DNA of 64,000 nt from Streptomyces melanogenes (GCF_014649795.1 NZ_BMTS01000027.1:1-64000), one strand, 5' to 3'; shown: positions 6,182 through 15,295, numbered from the stretch's first letter. Notes: a model not told the origin generated them from the letters alone. A program made the numbers and translations.

Positions 6182-7885
6182 CTACACGGTCTCGTCAGAG
6201 AGCGTCAACGAAACGCCGATATCCGTCGGCTCCGGGTCTCCCACCCACCAGAACCGGAACCGGTCAATGGACGGCTTCACGCCGGAGGCCGGGGCTTTGA
6301 AAAGCCATGCCTGTTCCAGAACCAGGCCGAGGATGTCTCGCTTCGTCGAGAGATCCCACCCCTCCCACGCCTCTTCGAAGAGCACTGAATCCCGCAGGAA
6401 CGTGATGTCCAGGGCCGTGCCGGTAGGCAGGGACTGAAGCTCCTTCTCGTACGTCGTCAGCCGCTCATTCGCGGCGTCGTAGCGGCCCCGGAATCGAGCC
6501 TCACCCCGTGCTCCCGGGAACAGGCCGCTCAGCTTCTCCTCCTCCAGGCGGTCCAGGAACTGCTCCTCCTCCTGGATGCGGGCCTCCAGGTCGTGGCGCC
6601 TGGCCGCGTGCTCGGGGTGCCGCAGGTCGTTCCACCGCTCCGCGATGGCCAACAGGGCGGGGTGATCGTCCTCCAGGGCGTTCAGTCGCGTGACCATGGC
6701 CTGGGTCACGAAGTGATCCGCGTGGGGGCCCTTCATCAGGGTTCCGGGGCACCGCCCGCTGAAGTGGCGGCGGATGCAGCGGTACCGGGGCCAGGGCTTC
6801 CCGTTTCGGACGTAGTACGCGTCGTACGACTCGCGGGACCCGCACTCGCCGCAGTGGAGGTAGTCGGACAGGAGCCCGGTCACCCGGCGGCCCGTGTCCC
6901 TGGACTTGGTGCTGGGGACCGCCGACCGCTTCCAGTGGGTGGGGACGCGCTCCCCGAACATCGCTCTGAGCCGTGTCCAGTCCGCCAGAGAGATCACCTT
7001 TGGGCCGACACGGACCATTTCTCCGCTCTGCGAGTGTCGGTATATCGCGCCCTTGTGCGGCAGGTGGCCGGTCATCACGGGTGACGTGACCAGTTGGCGC
7101 ACGACGGGCCAAGACCAAGAGTTGGGCGACTTCAGAGGCTTCTCCCGGAGCTTCTGGGCCTTCAGCGGCTCCCCCTTGGCTTCCAACTGGGCAATGCGGA
7201 TCTTGCGGCTTGCCCAGCGCGGAGCGTCGTGGCCCTGGGCGTTCACCCAGGCCGCTACGCCCCGCAGAGTCGCGGGCTTCTTCGGGTCCAGGAGCTTCTT
7301 CACGACCGCTCGGATGACCTTGGCCTCCTCTTCGTGGAGCTCCAGCTTTCGCTCGGGGGTGACCAGGAAGCCGTAAGGGCGCGGCCCCATCCAGCGGCCC
7401 CCGTCCCGTTCGTCCGCCCGGAGGTCCGTGACCCGGATGGATGTGTTCTTGCTCTCTTTATGGGCCTGATGGGCGGCCAACATGAGCTGGAGCTCCCAGC
7501 CCTCGTTGTTCGAGTCGATCCCGTCCGCGATCGATATGAAGCGGCAGCCGGTCTCGTAGACCACACGGATGATCTCCGACGCCTGGGGGATGCCCTGGCG
7601 TGTAGCCCGGTCCACTTTGAAGACGATCAGCACGTCCGCCAGGCGCTGGCGGAGCATGTCCAGGGCGGCGTCCCAGTCGGGCCGGGACACGTGGGGAAGG
7701 AATCCCGATTTGTCCTCGTCCTTCAGGACCTTGATCACTTCCGCGCCCAGGTCCTCCGCCTTGTTGCGGCCCGCCTTCTCCTGGCGCGGGATGGACGTGG
7801 ACGTGTCCGTGAGATCCGAGATCCGCAGGTACAAGATCGCGCGCAGCACTGCCGTGACGCGCGAGAATGGTTCCCGTGGTGACAT
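6182..7885 (-). CDS. int: Large serine recombinase (phage-type integrase)
   Basis: 567 aa. The N-terminal resolvase domain (~15-160) has RAILYLRISDLTDTSTSIPRQ, where the Ser of RIS is the likely nucleophile, then DVLIVFKVDRATRQG. A recombinase domain follows (MGPRPYGFLVTPERKLELHEEEAKVIRAVV, with NAQGHDAP and ITSPVMTGHL-like elements). The zinc ribbon lies at ~340-385 (LHCGECGSRESYDAYY, YRCIRRHFSGRCPG) and a coiled coil at ~425-470 (RIQEEEQFLDRLEEEKLSG). This order is that of large serine integrases which recombine short attP and attB sites. The gene abuts the host junction at ~7957 and has its own terminator. Confidence 0.93.
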   Translation of the reverse strand: MSPREPFSRVTAVLRAILYLRISDLTDTSTSIPRQEKAGRNKAEDLGAEVIKVLKDEDKSGFLPHVSRPDWDAALDMLRQRLADVLIVFKVDRATRQGIPQASEIIRVVYETGCRFISIADGIDSNNEGWELQLMLAAHQAHKESKNTSIRVTDLRADERDGGRWMGPRPYGFLVTPERKLELHEEEAKVIRAVVKKLLDPKKPATLRGVAAWVNAQGHDAPRWASRKIRIAQLEAKGEPLKAQKLREKPLKSPNSWSWPVVRQLVTSPVMTGHLPHKGAIYRHSQSGEMVRVGPKVISLADWTRLRAMFGERVPTHWKRSAVPSTKSRDTGRRVTGLLSDYLHCGECGSRESYDAYYVRNGKPWPRYRCIRRHFSGRCPGTLMKGPHADHFVTQAMVTRLNALEDDHPALLAIAERWNDLRHPEHAARRHDLEARIQEEEQFLDRLEEEKLSGLFPGARGEARFRGRYDAANERLTTYEKELQSLPTGTALDITFLRDSVLFEEAWEGWDLSTKRDILGLVLEQAWLFKAPASGVKPSIDRFRFWWVGDPEPTDIGVSLTLSDETV

Positions 7886-7956
7886 GCAAGCCTCCCCTTC
7901 GCCCCCAGTACGGCCGTGGTCACGGCCCAGAAGTGGTTACTGATGGGCGTTTCTGC

Positions 7957-8022
7957 GTGCACGAGATCGCCCACCACTTCGGCATCGACGACGAGCGGCT
8001 GCACGCCCTGGGCTACGGGTGA
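7957..8022 (+). pseudogene. 3' end of host zincin-type metallopeptidase gene at the integration junction
   Basis: The frame reads VHEIAHHFGIDDERLHALGYG and a stop that overlaps crcB as GTGA. HEIAHHFG is the zinc-binding HExxH motif at the C-terminus of a small 'metallopeptidase family protein' widespread in actinobacteria. Upstream of the GTG at 7957 the frame turns into unrelated sequence (VTDGRFC), so the gene's first ~100 codons are missing here and presumably lie beyond the left end of the prophage-like element. The break marks one att site of the serine integrase. Confidence 0.8.
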
Positions 8023-8519
8023 GCGAGCGCCCGGAGGCCATCGACCCGGACGTCGACCTCCACGTTCCCGACCAGCGCGCCGAGACGGTCGGCGGTGCGA
8101 AGTGGCCGGTGCTCGCGGTGATCTCGGCGGGCGGGGCGCTGGGGGCGAGCGCCCGGTACGGGCTCGCGCTGGCCTGGCCGGTGCCGGTGGGCGGCTTTCC
8201 CTGGTCGACGCTGGCGATCAACGTCCTGGGCTGCGCCCTCATCGGCGTCCTGATGCCGCTGATCAGCGAGGGGGGACGGCGCGCCCACCACCTGGTGCGG
8301 CCCTTCCTCGGGGTCGGCGTGCTCGGCGGCTTCACCACGTTCTCGACGTACGCCGTGGAGGTCTCCCGGCTGCTCGCCCGCCAACAGGCGGGGCTCGCGA
8401 TGGCGTACGCGGCCGGGACGCTCCTCGGGGCGCTCGGCGCGGTGTCGCTGGCGGCGACGGCGACCCGGCGGGCGCTGGCCGCGCGGACGGGGGCGGAGTA
8501 CGGGGTGCGCACGCCGTGA
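8019..8519 (+). CDS. crcB: Fluoride channel subunit CrcB/Fluc (first of pair)
   Basis: 166 aa. After a hydrophilic N-terminus of ~28 residues come four membrane helices with the Fluc signatures SAGGALGASARYG, TLAINVLGCALIG and GGFTTFSTYAVEV. The GGFTTFSTY segment holds the Phe-box and Thr/Ser residues lining the fluoride pore. Fluc channels export fluoride as dual-topology dimers; where two genes are adjacent they form heterodimers of opposite orientation. The GTG start overlaps the metallopeptidase stop by GTGA and the stop overlaps the second crcB gene in the same way, so all three are one operon in the uninterrupted genome. Confidence 0.95.
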   Translation: MSERPEAIDPDVDLHVPDQRAETVGGAKWPVLAVISAGGALGASARYGLALAWPVPVGGFPWSTLAINVLGCALIGVLMPLISEGGRRAHHLVRPFLGVGVLGGFTTFSTYAVEVSRLLARQQAGLAMAYAAGTLLGALGAVSLAATATRRALAARTGAEYGVRTP

Positions 8520-8878
8520 CCTGGCTGCTGGTGATCGTGGGCGCGGCCGTCGGCGCGCCGCTGCGGTATCTGACGGACCGTGCGGTGCAGGCCCGCCACG
8601 ACTCGGTGTTCCCCTGGGGGACGTTCGTCGTCAACGCGGCCGGGAGCCTGCTGCTCGGCGCGCTCACCGGCGCCGCCGCCACCACGGACACGTACGCGCT
8701 GCTCGGCACCGGACTGTGCGGCGCGCTCACCACGTACTCGACGTTCTCGTACGAGACGCTCCGGCTGGCCGAGCGCGGCTGGCGGTTCCTGGCGGCGGCG
8801 AACGTGGCGGCCTCGGTGCTCGTCGGGCTCGGCGCGGTGTTCCTGGGGGCCGGGCTGACCGGCGGCACTCTGGCGTAA
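8516..8878 (+). CDS. crcB: Fluoride channel subunit CrcB/Fluc (second of pair)
   Basis: 120 aa with no N-terminal extension: VGAAVGAPLRYLTDRAVQ, WGTFVVNAAGSLLLGAL, GLCGALTTYSTFSYETL, and a last hydrophobic helix ending FLGAGLTGG. The motifs match the first subunit, and the shorter N-terminus is typical of the partner subunit. GTG start overlapping the first gene as GTGA ensures equal translation of the heterodimer. The following 166 nt (8879-9044) hold only short G/C hairpins. Confidence 0.95.
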   Translation: MTWLLVIVGAAVGAPLRYLTDRAVQARHDSVFPWGTFVVNAAGSLLLGALTGAAATTDTYALLGTGLCGALTTYSTFSYETLRLAERGWRFLAAANVAASVLVGLGAVFLGAGLTGGTLA

Positions 8879-9044
8879 CGCGACCGGGTCCGCCCCCGAC
8901 CTGATCGGGTGGGACCGGATTCGCCGTCGCGGGACCACCCGTCGGAATCTCGTTCGTACGGGCGGGTCCTCGGGCGTGTCCCCGGCGGGGAAAAGGGAGT
9001 TGGGCACGGCGACCCTGCCCCGCCCCGCGCCCCGGAGGCCGCTC

Positions 9045-9605
9045 GTGCGCCAGTTGTCCGCCCCCGTCCGTTTGGCCGTGACCGCGCTGGTGGTCGCGGC
9101 GTCGGCGGGCTGCATGAGTGTGAGCGACGACGGGAAGGCCCCCAAGCCGTCGGTCTCCGCCGGGCACGAGGGGGCGGCGGCCGAGTCGGACGGGGTGGCC
9201 GCGGTCTCCGCCGGGACCGGCAAGGGCCGGCCCGGCAAGCACGGCGCGAAGGCGTCCCCCGGCGCCTCGGCGGCCCCGAGCCCGAGCGGGTCGGCGGCGC
9301 CCGGGGCGGGCCCGGTCTCGCCCGGCGGGCACCCCCGGCCGCAGAACCCGCCGCCCCCCGGCGGCGGCACCGCGGGCGGCCCCTCCGCGCCCCCGCAGCA
9401 GCCCTCCCCGCCGCCCGCCTCGCCGACCCCGCCCGAGCCCCCGGCCAGCACGCCGCCGCCGGACCCGCCGGTGACCCCCAAGCCGAGCGACTCGCCGTCC
9501 GCCTCCCCGGCCGCCGACACCCGCACCACGGCCCTGCGCGACCTCGGCGACGGGTCCGCCTCCAGGACCGAGCCGGCGGCATCGCCGCAGGTGGGGCCGG
9601 TTTAG
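9045..9605 (+). CDS. Proline-rich putative lipoprotein
   Basis: I choose the GTG at 9045: it follows GGAGG by 6 nt and gives a short signal peptide, RQLSAPVRLAVTALVVAASAGC, with a lipobox-like SAGC. An in-frame GTG at 8976 would put 23 extra residues before it. The mature part (~160 aa) is low-complexity, rich in Pro, Ser, Gly and Ala (PPPPGGGTAGGP, PPQQPSPPPASPTPPEPP) and probably spans or decorates the cell wall. No domain is recognised. It has no obvious operon partner. Confidence 0.65.
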   Translation: MRQLSAPVRLAVTALVVAASAGCMSVSDDGKAPKPSVSAGHEGAAAESDGVAAVSAGTGKGRPGKHGAKASPGASAAPSPSGSAAPGAGPVSPGGHPRPQNPPPPGGGTAGGPSAPPQQPSPPPASPTPPEPPASTPPPDPPVTPKPSDSPSASPAADTRTTALRDLGDGSASRTEPAASPQVGPV

Positions 9606-9651
9606 GAGGGGGGCGGCGGGGCCGGTGTGAGGTGGATCGCAGGGGAGCGGT

Positions 9652-9681
9652 TTGACCTCCTGTGGGGGGAGTGCGTATGGT
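9652..9681 (+). promoter_or_regulatory. Sigma-70-type promoter of the DEAD-box helicase gene
   Basis: TTGACC (9652-9657), 18-nt spacer, TATGGT (9676-9681). It would give a 5' leader of about 145 nt before the start at 9836, long enough for the post-transcriptional control seen with cold-induced helicase genes. Confidence 0.5.
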
Positions 9682-9835
9682 GGTAGATCGTTTGATCCCA
9701 TTGCCCGGCGCCGACACAGAAGAGCGCCGTGTGGCGCGTACTCTCCCTAGCCGTGGCTGACCGCATTGAGGCGGTCGAATTGCGATTCACGGAGTTTGGG
9801 CGCGTGCCGAGACTCCGGAAGGTTTCGCATTTCGC

Positions 9836-12058
9836 ATGTCCATTTCCAGTTCTGACCACGCTGTCATGCCCGAGAACGACGAGATCACCGAGATCGTCGC
9901 CGTCGACGAGGCCGTCGAGACCGAGATCACCGAGGTCGTCGAGGCCGACGAGGCCGCCGAGCCGACCGTCACCTTCGCGGACCTCGGTCTGCCCGAGGGC
10001 GTCGTGCGCAAGCTCGCCCAGAACGGCGTGACCACCCCCTTCCCGATCCAGGCCGCGACCATCCCGGACGCCCTGGCCGGCAAGGACATCCTCGGCCGCG
10101 GCCGCACCGGCTCCGGCAAGACCCTCTCCTTCGGTCTGCCGACCCTGGCCCAGCTGGCCGGCGGCCACACCGAGAAGAAGAAGCCCCGCGCGGTCATCCT
10201 GACCCCGACCCGCGAGCTCGCGATGCAGGTCGCGGACGCCCTCCAGCCGTACGGCGACGTGCTCGGCCTGAAGATCAAGGTCGTCTGCGGCGGTACGTCG
10301 ATGGGCAACCAGATCTACGCCCTGGAGCGCGGCGTCGACATCCTCGTCGCCACCCCGGGCCGACTGCGCGACATCATCAACCGTGGCGCCTGCTCCCTGG
10401 AGAACGTCCAGGTCGCGGTCCTCGACGAGGCCGACCAGATGTCGGACCTGGGCTTCCTGCCCGAGGTCACCGAGCTGTTCGACCAGATCCCCGAGGGCGG
10501 CCAGCGCATGCTCTTCTCCGCCACCATGGAGAACGAGATCGGCACGCTGGTCAAGCGCTACCTGAAGAACCCGGTCAGCCACGAGGTCGACAGCGCCCAG
10601 GGCAACGTCACCACGATGACCCACCACGTCCTCGTCGTGAAGCCGAAGGACAAGGCGCCGGTCACGGCCGCCATCGCCGCCCGCAAGGGCCGCACGATCA
10701 TCTTCGTCCGCACCCAGCTGGGCGCCGACCGCATCGCCGAGCAGCTCGTCGAGGCGGGCGTGAAGGCCGACGCGCTGCACGGCGGCATGACGCAGGGCGC
10801 CCGTACCCGCGTCCTCGCGGACTTCAAGGACGGTTACGTCAACGCGCTGGTCGCCACCGACGTCGCCGCCCGAGGCATCCACGTCGACGGCATCGACCTG
10901 GTCCTGAACGTGGACCCGGCCGGTGACCACAAGGACTACCTGCACCGCTCGGGCCGTACCGCCCGTGCCGGCAAGTCGGGTGTCGTGGTCTCGCTGTCGC
11001 TGCCGCACCAGCGTCGCCAGATCTTCCGGCTGATGGAGGACGCGGGCGTCGACGCCTCGCGCCACATCATCCAGAGCGCCGGCGCCTTCGAGCCGGAGGT
11101 CGCCGAGATCACCGGTGCGCGTTCGCTCACCGAGGTCCAGGCCGACGCCTCCGACAACGCGGCCAAGCAGGCCGAGCGCGAGGTCGCCCAGCTCACCAAG
11201 GAGCTGGAGCGTGCCCAGCGCCGCGCCGCCGAGCTGCGCTCCGAGGCCGACCGTCTGGTGGCCCGCGCCGCCCGTGAGCGCGGCGAGGACCCGGAGGCCG
11301 CCGTCGCCGAGGTGGCCGAGGCCGCCGAGGCCGAGGTCGCGGCCGCCGTCGTGGCCGCCGAGCCGGTCGCGCAGGAGCGCGCCGAGCGCCCGGCGTACGA
11401 CCGTGACCGCCGTGACGACCGGGGCAACTTCGAGCGCCGCGACCGTCGTGACGACCGCGGTGACCGTGGTGGCTTCCGCCGCGACGACCGCCCGTCCGGT
11501 GGCTTCAACCGCGACCGCAACGACCGTGGCTTCGAGCGTCGTGACGACAACCGTGGTGGCGGCTTCCGCCGCGACGACCGCCGTGACGACAACCGTGGCG
11601 GCGGCTTCAACCGCGACCGCAACGACCGTCCCTCCGGTGGCTTCAACCGCGACCGCAACGACCGCGGTTTCGAGCGTCGTGACGACAACCGCGGTGGCGG
11701 CTTCAACCGTGACCGCAACGACCGTCCCTCCGGCGGCTTCCGTCGCGACGACCGTCCGTCGGGCGGTTTCAACCGCGACCGCAACGACCGTGGCTTCGAG
11801 CGTCGTGACGACAACCGTGGTGGCGGCTTCCGCCGCGACGACCGTGGCGACCGTCCCTCCGGCGGCTTCCGCTCCGGTGGCGGCGACCGCCCGTTCAACC
11901 GTGACCGCAACGACCGTCCCGCGGGCGGCTTCCGCTCCGGCGGCAGCGGCGACCGTCCCTACGGCCGCCGTGACGACCACCGCGGTGGCGGCGCCGGCTC
12001 GAACACCGGCTCCTTCGGGCGCCGTGACGACAAGCCGCGCTGGAAGCGCAACGGCTGA
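9836..12058 (+). CDS. DEAD-box ATP-dependent RNA helicase with RGG-like repeat tail
   Basis: 740 aa. An acidic N-terminus (~40 aa) precedes the helicase core: Q-motif FADLGLPEGVVRKLAQNGVTTPFPIQ, Walker A GRTGSGKT, PTRELAMQ, DEAD in VLDEADQMSD, LFSATM, then the second RecA domain with IIFVRTQLGADRIAEQL, TDVAARGIHVDG and HRSGRTARAG. After ~residue 430 there is a helical segment, and from ~525 on a low-complexity tail made of repeated RRDD, NRDRNDR, GGF and RPSGG units, likely an RNA-binding disordered region. Such helicases unwind structured RNA in ribosome assembly and cold stress. A strong bidirectional terminator follows. Confidence 0.95.
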   Translation: MSISSSDHAVMPENDEITEIVAVDEAVETEITEVVEADEAAEPTVTFADLGLPEGVVRKLAQNGVTTPFPIQAATIPDALAGKDILGRGRTGSGKTLSFGLPTLAQLAGGHTEKKKPRAVILTPTRELAMQVADALQPYGDVLGLKIKVVCGGTSMGNQIYALERGVDILVATPGRLRDIINRGACSLENVQVAVLDEADQMSDLGFLPEVTELFDQIPEGGQRMLFSATMENEIGTLVKRYLKNPVSHEVDSAQGNVTTMTHHVLVVKPKDKAPVTAAIAARKGRTIIFVRTQLGADRIAEQLVEAGVKADALHGGMTQGARTRVLADFKDGYVNALVATDVAARGIHVDGIDLVLNVDPAGDHKDYLHRSGRTARAGKSGVVVSLSLPHQRRQIFRLMEDAGVDASRHIIQSAGAFEPEVAEITGARSLTEVQADASDNAAKQAEREVAQLTKELERAQRRAAELRSEADRLVARAARERGEDPEAAVAEVAEAAEAEVAAAVVAAEPVAQERAERPAYDRDRRDDRGNFERRDRRDDRGDRGGFRRDDRPSGGFNRDRNDRGFERRDDNRGGGFRRDDRRDDNRGGGFNRDRNDRPSGGFNRDRNDRGFERRDDNRGGGFNRDRNDRPSGGFRRDDRPSGGFNRDRNDRGFERRDDNRGGGFRRDDRGDRPSGGFRSGGGDRPFNRDRNDRPAGGFRSGGSGDRPYGRRDDHRGGGAGSNTGSFGRRDDKPRWKRNG
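11460..11990 (+). repeat. Coding tandem repeats in the helicase tail
   Basis: About 530 nt of imperfect tandem units encoding GGFNRDRNDRGFERRDDNRG and GGFRRDDRPSG blocks. The DNA copies are close enough for slippage or recombination to change copy number, although all remain in frame. Confidence 0.85.
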
Positions 12059-12079
12059 GGCTGAGCCCCAGTAGCAAAT

Positions 12080-12122
12080 GAAGGGCCCGTACGGCACCCA
12101 CCGGGTGTGGTACGGGCCCTTC
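12080..12122. terminator. Strong bidirectional terminator after the helicase
   Basis: A 12-bp perfect stem, GAAGGGCCCGTA / TACGGGCCCTTC, with a 19-nt loop that itself contains a CACCC/GGGTG pair. It lies 22 nt after the helicase stop. Confidence 0.85.
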
Positions 12123-12287
12123 CGTTTGCCCCCGTAATCCCACGTCGCAGGACGTGCGGCTGCTGTTAGGGTCAAACCACTCATGGGGGGTTTCAGAGAG
12201 CCGGGGGGCTTTTCTGCGCAACGCTGTCGCGCCACACACCGCGCGCCGTGCGCCCTCCCATGCCTGAACGGCTTCGGGAGCATCAAC

Positions 12288-15242
12288 TTGAGACGTCACA
12301 CACTCGTACGGAACGCGATCGCCGCGGTCACGGCGCTCGGCATCGCGGCCGCCGTCGCTCCGCTCGCCACGACCCCGGCCTTCGCGGCGGACGCCCCGGC
12401 GGAACTCACCGTTCCCGCCGAGCGCACGCCCGACTACAACGCCACCGTGATCAACGGCGCGGGCGAGACCGGCTATCTGTCCGGCTGGACCCAGGTCGGG
12501 TTCAACTGGACCTCGTACGCGGACGGCTCCACCGCGCCGGTCGCCATGCCGCAGGGCATGACCACCGCATGGGGCACCGGCACGGACACCCTCGTCCTGA
12601 CCGGCAAGGACGTCGCCTCGGTCGTCCAGCGCAACATGAAGGACGGCTCGCAGCGGACCCTGGCGCTGCCCAAGGGCCAGCTGTTCGCCGGGACCTTCGG
12701 CGACGTCGTGGTCACCGACGGCCCACTCGGCATGCGCCTGCTGACCTGGGAGGACGGTGCGGTCAAGGAGACGGCGGTCAGCGGGGCCGGGCAGCTCCAC
12801 TCGCTCTACACGGGGAACAAGGACGGCATGTTCGTCCAGCGGGACCTGTCCGGCATGACCCAGATCTGCTGGCTGGGCCGCGACGGGATCGCCCGCTCCA
12901 CGCACCTCCAGGCGGAGCAGTTCGACAACGGCAAGATCGAGGTCGGCGGCGACCGCGCGGTCCAGTGGACCAAGGACGGCAAGGCCACGGTCTGGAAGAC
13001 CTCGGACTTCTGGGCGTCCACGGACCAGCTCACGATCGGCGGTTACGACAACTCCCAGCTGCTCGGCGCGGTCGGCGACAACGTCCTGGTGGCGCGCCGC
13101 GTCTCCACCGGCGGCCAGGAGCGGTACTCCTCGCTCGACTACAAGGTGGTCGCCGTGCCGCTCAAGGGCGGCCCCGAGCGGGTCGTCCTGGAGAAGGCGT
13201 CCGCGATGGCCCGCTTCAAGCCCGACGGGACGATGCTGATCGGCGCGGTGGTCGACGGCCACCAGGGCGTGTACGCGGTGGGCTCCGCGCTGGACGTCAC
13301 CAAGGTCCGCGAGTCGCCCGCCCTCACCTCGGTGCCGACCGCGCTCGCCCTGGCGCAGGGCCGCCTGAACACGGTGGACCGGGTGCCGGGCGAGGACGGC
13401 CCCGAGGCGCGGCTGCGCGGCATCGACCTGTCGGTCACGGGCCCGCTGACGGCCGGTCAGCGCACCGACCGGGGCGCGGACACGACCGGTGAGACCCCGG
13501 AGATCCAGGCCACCGGCGACGGCCGCCTGGTGTACCGGCTCGCCGACGGCACGGTGAAGGTGCTCGACGAGGGCGCCAAGCTGCCCGCGCGCACGCTGGC
13601 CGTCAAGGCGGACGAGCTGCGGGTGTCGGGCCGTTACGCCGCCACGCACCGCCAGGGCGAGCAGCTCCGGGTCACCGACCTCGACACGGGCTCGGTCGTC
13701 TACACCGGCGTCAACACCCGCACCTTCGCCCTCTCCGGCAGCACGCTGTGGACCGGCGGCGAGCCGGGCGTGGCCCAGGCGGTCGACGTCCGTACGGGCA
13801 AGGCCACCGGCAAGGGGATGTCCGCCCCCTGCATGATGACCTCCCTCCAGGCCCAGGGCGGCGACGTCTACTGGGAGTGCGACCGGGACAAGTCCGGGGT
13901 GTACGACACGGCGGCCGACAAGAACATCGAGCTGCCCGCCCACCAGGGCGCCCTGCTCGGCGACGGCTTCGTCGCCTGGCAGAAGGACGGCGAGCTGAGC
14001 GTCACGGACCTGCGCGGCACCACCGGCACGCACAAGGTCGGCAAGCCCGCCGTGGCCAAGCCCGGCCAGGGCTGGACGGTCGACCGCTTCGGCGGCGCGG
14101 TGGCGTACGTGGACGCGGCCGGTGACACGCACGTGGCCCCGTCCGGGGTGCAGAGCGCTCCCGTACGCGCGCTGGACGAGGACTTCCCGGCGACGGTCGA
14201 CGCCAAGTCGGCGGCGCGGACGGTCCGTTGGTGGGCGTCGAAGCCGCTGGTGTCGTGGGACCTGAGCCTGGTGGACCTGGCGACACGCAACACGGTCCGC
14301 ACGGCCACCGGCCAGGAGACGCGCGGCCAGGTCCGCCTGGACTGGGACGGCAAGAACTCCTCCGGCCAGGACCTCCCGGCGGGCAAGTACGCCTGGAACG
14401 TGACGGCGGTCCCCGCCGACGGCGGCCCGGACCAGACGTTCACCACCCCGTTCGAGGTGAAGGCCACCGCCGCGGCCCCGCGCGACTACGTCGGCGCCGA
14501 CGGCCTGGGCGACCTGCTCGCCGTCACCCCGGCCGGAGTCGCGGACTTCCGCGCGGGCGGCGACGGCAAGGTCGACGCGAAGGTGTCGGGCAGCGGCTGG
14601 ACGGGCGCGAACGAGGTGTCGGCGGCGGTCCCGTTCGACGACGTGGACGGCGACGGCAAGAACGACGTCCTGGTCCGCCTGACGAGCGGCGAGCTCCGCG
14701 CGTACAAGCCGGGCGGCAAGGCGCTGACCCCCTCCACCCCGTACGCGAAGATCGGCTCGGGCTGGAACATCTTCGACGCGCTGACGTCCCCGGGTGACAT
14801 GACCGGCGACGGCCGCGCGGACCTGCTCGCCCGCGAGGCGTCGAGCGGCGACCTCTACCTGTACGAGGCGAACGGCGCGGGCAACTTCAAGTCCCGCGTG
14901 AAGATCGGCACCGGCTTCCAGAACTACCTGCCGGCGTCGGGCGCGGGTGACGTGAACGGCGACGGCAAGGCGGATCTGCTGGCGCGTGACGCGGCGGGTG
15001 TCCTGTGGCTGTACCCGGGCACGGGCAGCGGTGCGCTGGCCACGCGGGTGAAGGTCGGTGGTGGCTGGCAGGTCTACAACGCGCTGGTGGGCGCGGGCGA
15101 CCTGAACGGCGACGCCAAGCCGGACCTCCTCGCCCGGGGCACGGACGGTGTGCTGTGGGCGTACCCGGGTGACGGCAAGGGGAACTTCGGCGGCCGGGTG
15201 AAGGTCGGCGGGGGCTGGCAGATGTACAAGTTCCTGTTCTGA
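12288..15242 (+). CDS. Secreted beta-propeller / FG-GAP (VCBS) repeat protein
   Basis: 984 aa from a TTG start chosen because GGGAG precedes it by 7 nt and it yields a clean signal peptide (RRHTLVRNAIAAVTALGIAAAVAPLATTPAFA, cleavage before AD). Residues ~35-640 contain recurring WxxDG/strand patterns of a beta-propeller. A FlgD-like Ig domain follows (VRLDWDGKNSSGQDLPAGKYAWNVTAVPADGG, ~680-725). The C-terminal ~260 residues hold FG-GAP repeats with calcium-binding DVDGDGKNDVL, DMTGDGRADLL, DVNGDGKADLL and DLNGDAKPDLL. The family is abundant in Streptomyces and of unknown function, perhaps carbohydrate or surface binding. It stands alone between two terminator-like hairpins. Confidence 0.88.
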   Translation: MRRHTLVRNAIAAVTALGIAAAVAPLATTPAFAADAPAELTVPAERTPDYNATVINGAGETGYLSGWTQVGFNWTSYADGSTAPVAMPQGMTTAWGTGTDTLVLTGKDVASVVQRNMKDGSQRTLALPKGQLFAGTFGDVVVTDGPLGMRLLTWEDGAVKETAVSGAGQLHSLYTGNKDGMFVQRDLSGMTQICWLGRDGIARSTHLQAEQFDNGKIEVGGDRAVQWTKDGKATVWKTSDFWASTDQLTIGGYDNSQLLGAVGDNVLVARRVSTGGQERYSSLDYKVVAVPLKGGPERVVLEKASAMARFKPDGTMLIGAVVDGHQGVYAVGSALDVTKVRESPALTSVPTALALAQGRLNTVDRVPGEDGPEARLRGIDLSVTGPLTAGQRTDRGADTTGETPEIQATGDGRLVYRLADGTVKVLDEGAKLPARTLAVKADELRVSGRYAATHRQGEQLRVTDLDTGSVVYTGVNTRTFALSGSTLWTGGEPGVAQAVDVRTGKATGKGMSAPCMMTSLQAQGGDVYWECDRDKSGVYDTAADKNIELPAHQGALLGDGFVAWQKDGELSVTDLRGTTGTHKVGKPAVAKPGQGWTVDRFGGAVAYVDAAGDTHVAPSGVQSAPVRALDEDFPATVDAKSAARTVRWWASKPLVSWDLSLVDLATRNTVRTATGQETRGQVRLDWDGKNSSGQDLPAGKYAWNVTAVPADGGPDQTFTTPFEVKATAAAPRDYVGADGLGDLLAVTPAGVADFRAGGDGKVDAKVSGSGWTGANEVSAAVPFDDVDGDGKNDVLVRLTSGELRAYKPGGKALTPSTPYAKIGSGWNIFDALTSPGDMTGDGRADLLAREASSGDLYLYEANGAGNFKSRVKIGTGFQNYLPASGAGDVNGDGKADLLARDAAGVLWLYPGTGSGALATRVKVGGGWQVYNALVGAGDLNGDAKPDLLARGTDGVLWAYPGDGKGNFGGRVKVGGGWQMYKFLF

Positions 15243-15295
15243 CAGCTGCGCTGTCCAACGCCCCTGGGCCGATTTTTGGCCAACAGTTGGCGCAT

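Larger units (their letters stand above)
1..7956. mobile_element. Prophage-like / phage-satellite element, left end outside window
   Basis: The stretch carries a large serine integrase at its right edge, an HK97-type capsid protein, a scaffold-like protein, two HNH proteins, an XRE-type regulator and a run of overlapping mini-genes. Immediately right of the integrase start the sequence becomes the last codons of a host metallopeptidase gene (7957-8022), so the right junction is placed near 7950-7960. No portal, terminase, tail or lysis gene is visible; they may lie to the left of the window or be absent. The boundary is inferred from gene content and the truncated host gene, not from a paired att repeat. 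Confidence 0.75.

Noticed and set aside
9602..12286. Minus-strand 894-aa open frame opposite the helicase
   Set aside because: It is the mirror of the helicase codon bias; sequence is Val/Ala/Thr low-complexity without any motif or ribosome site.
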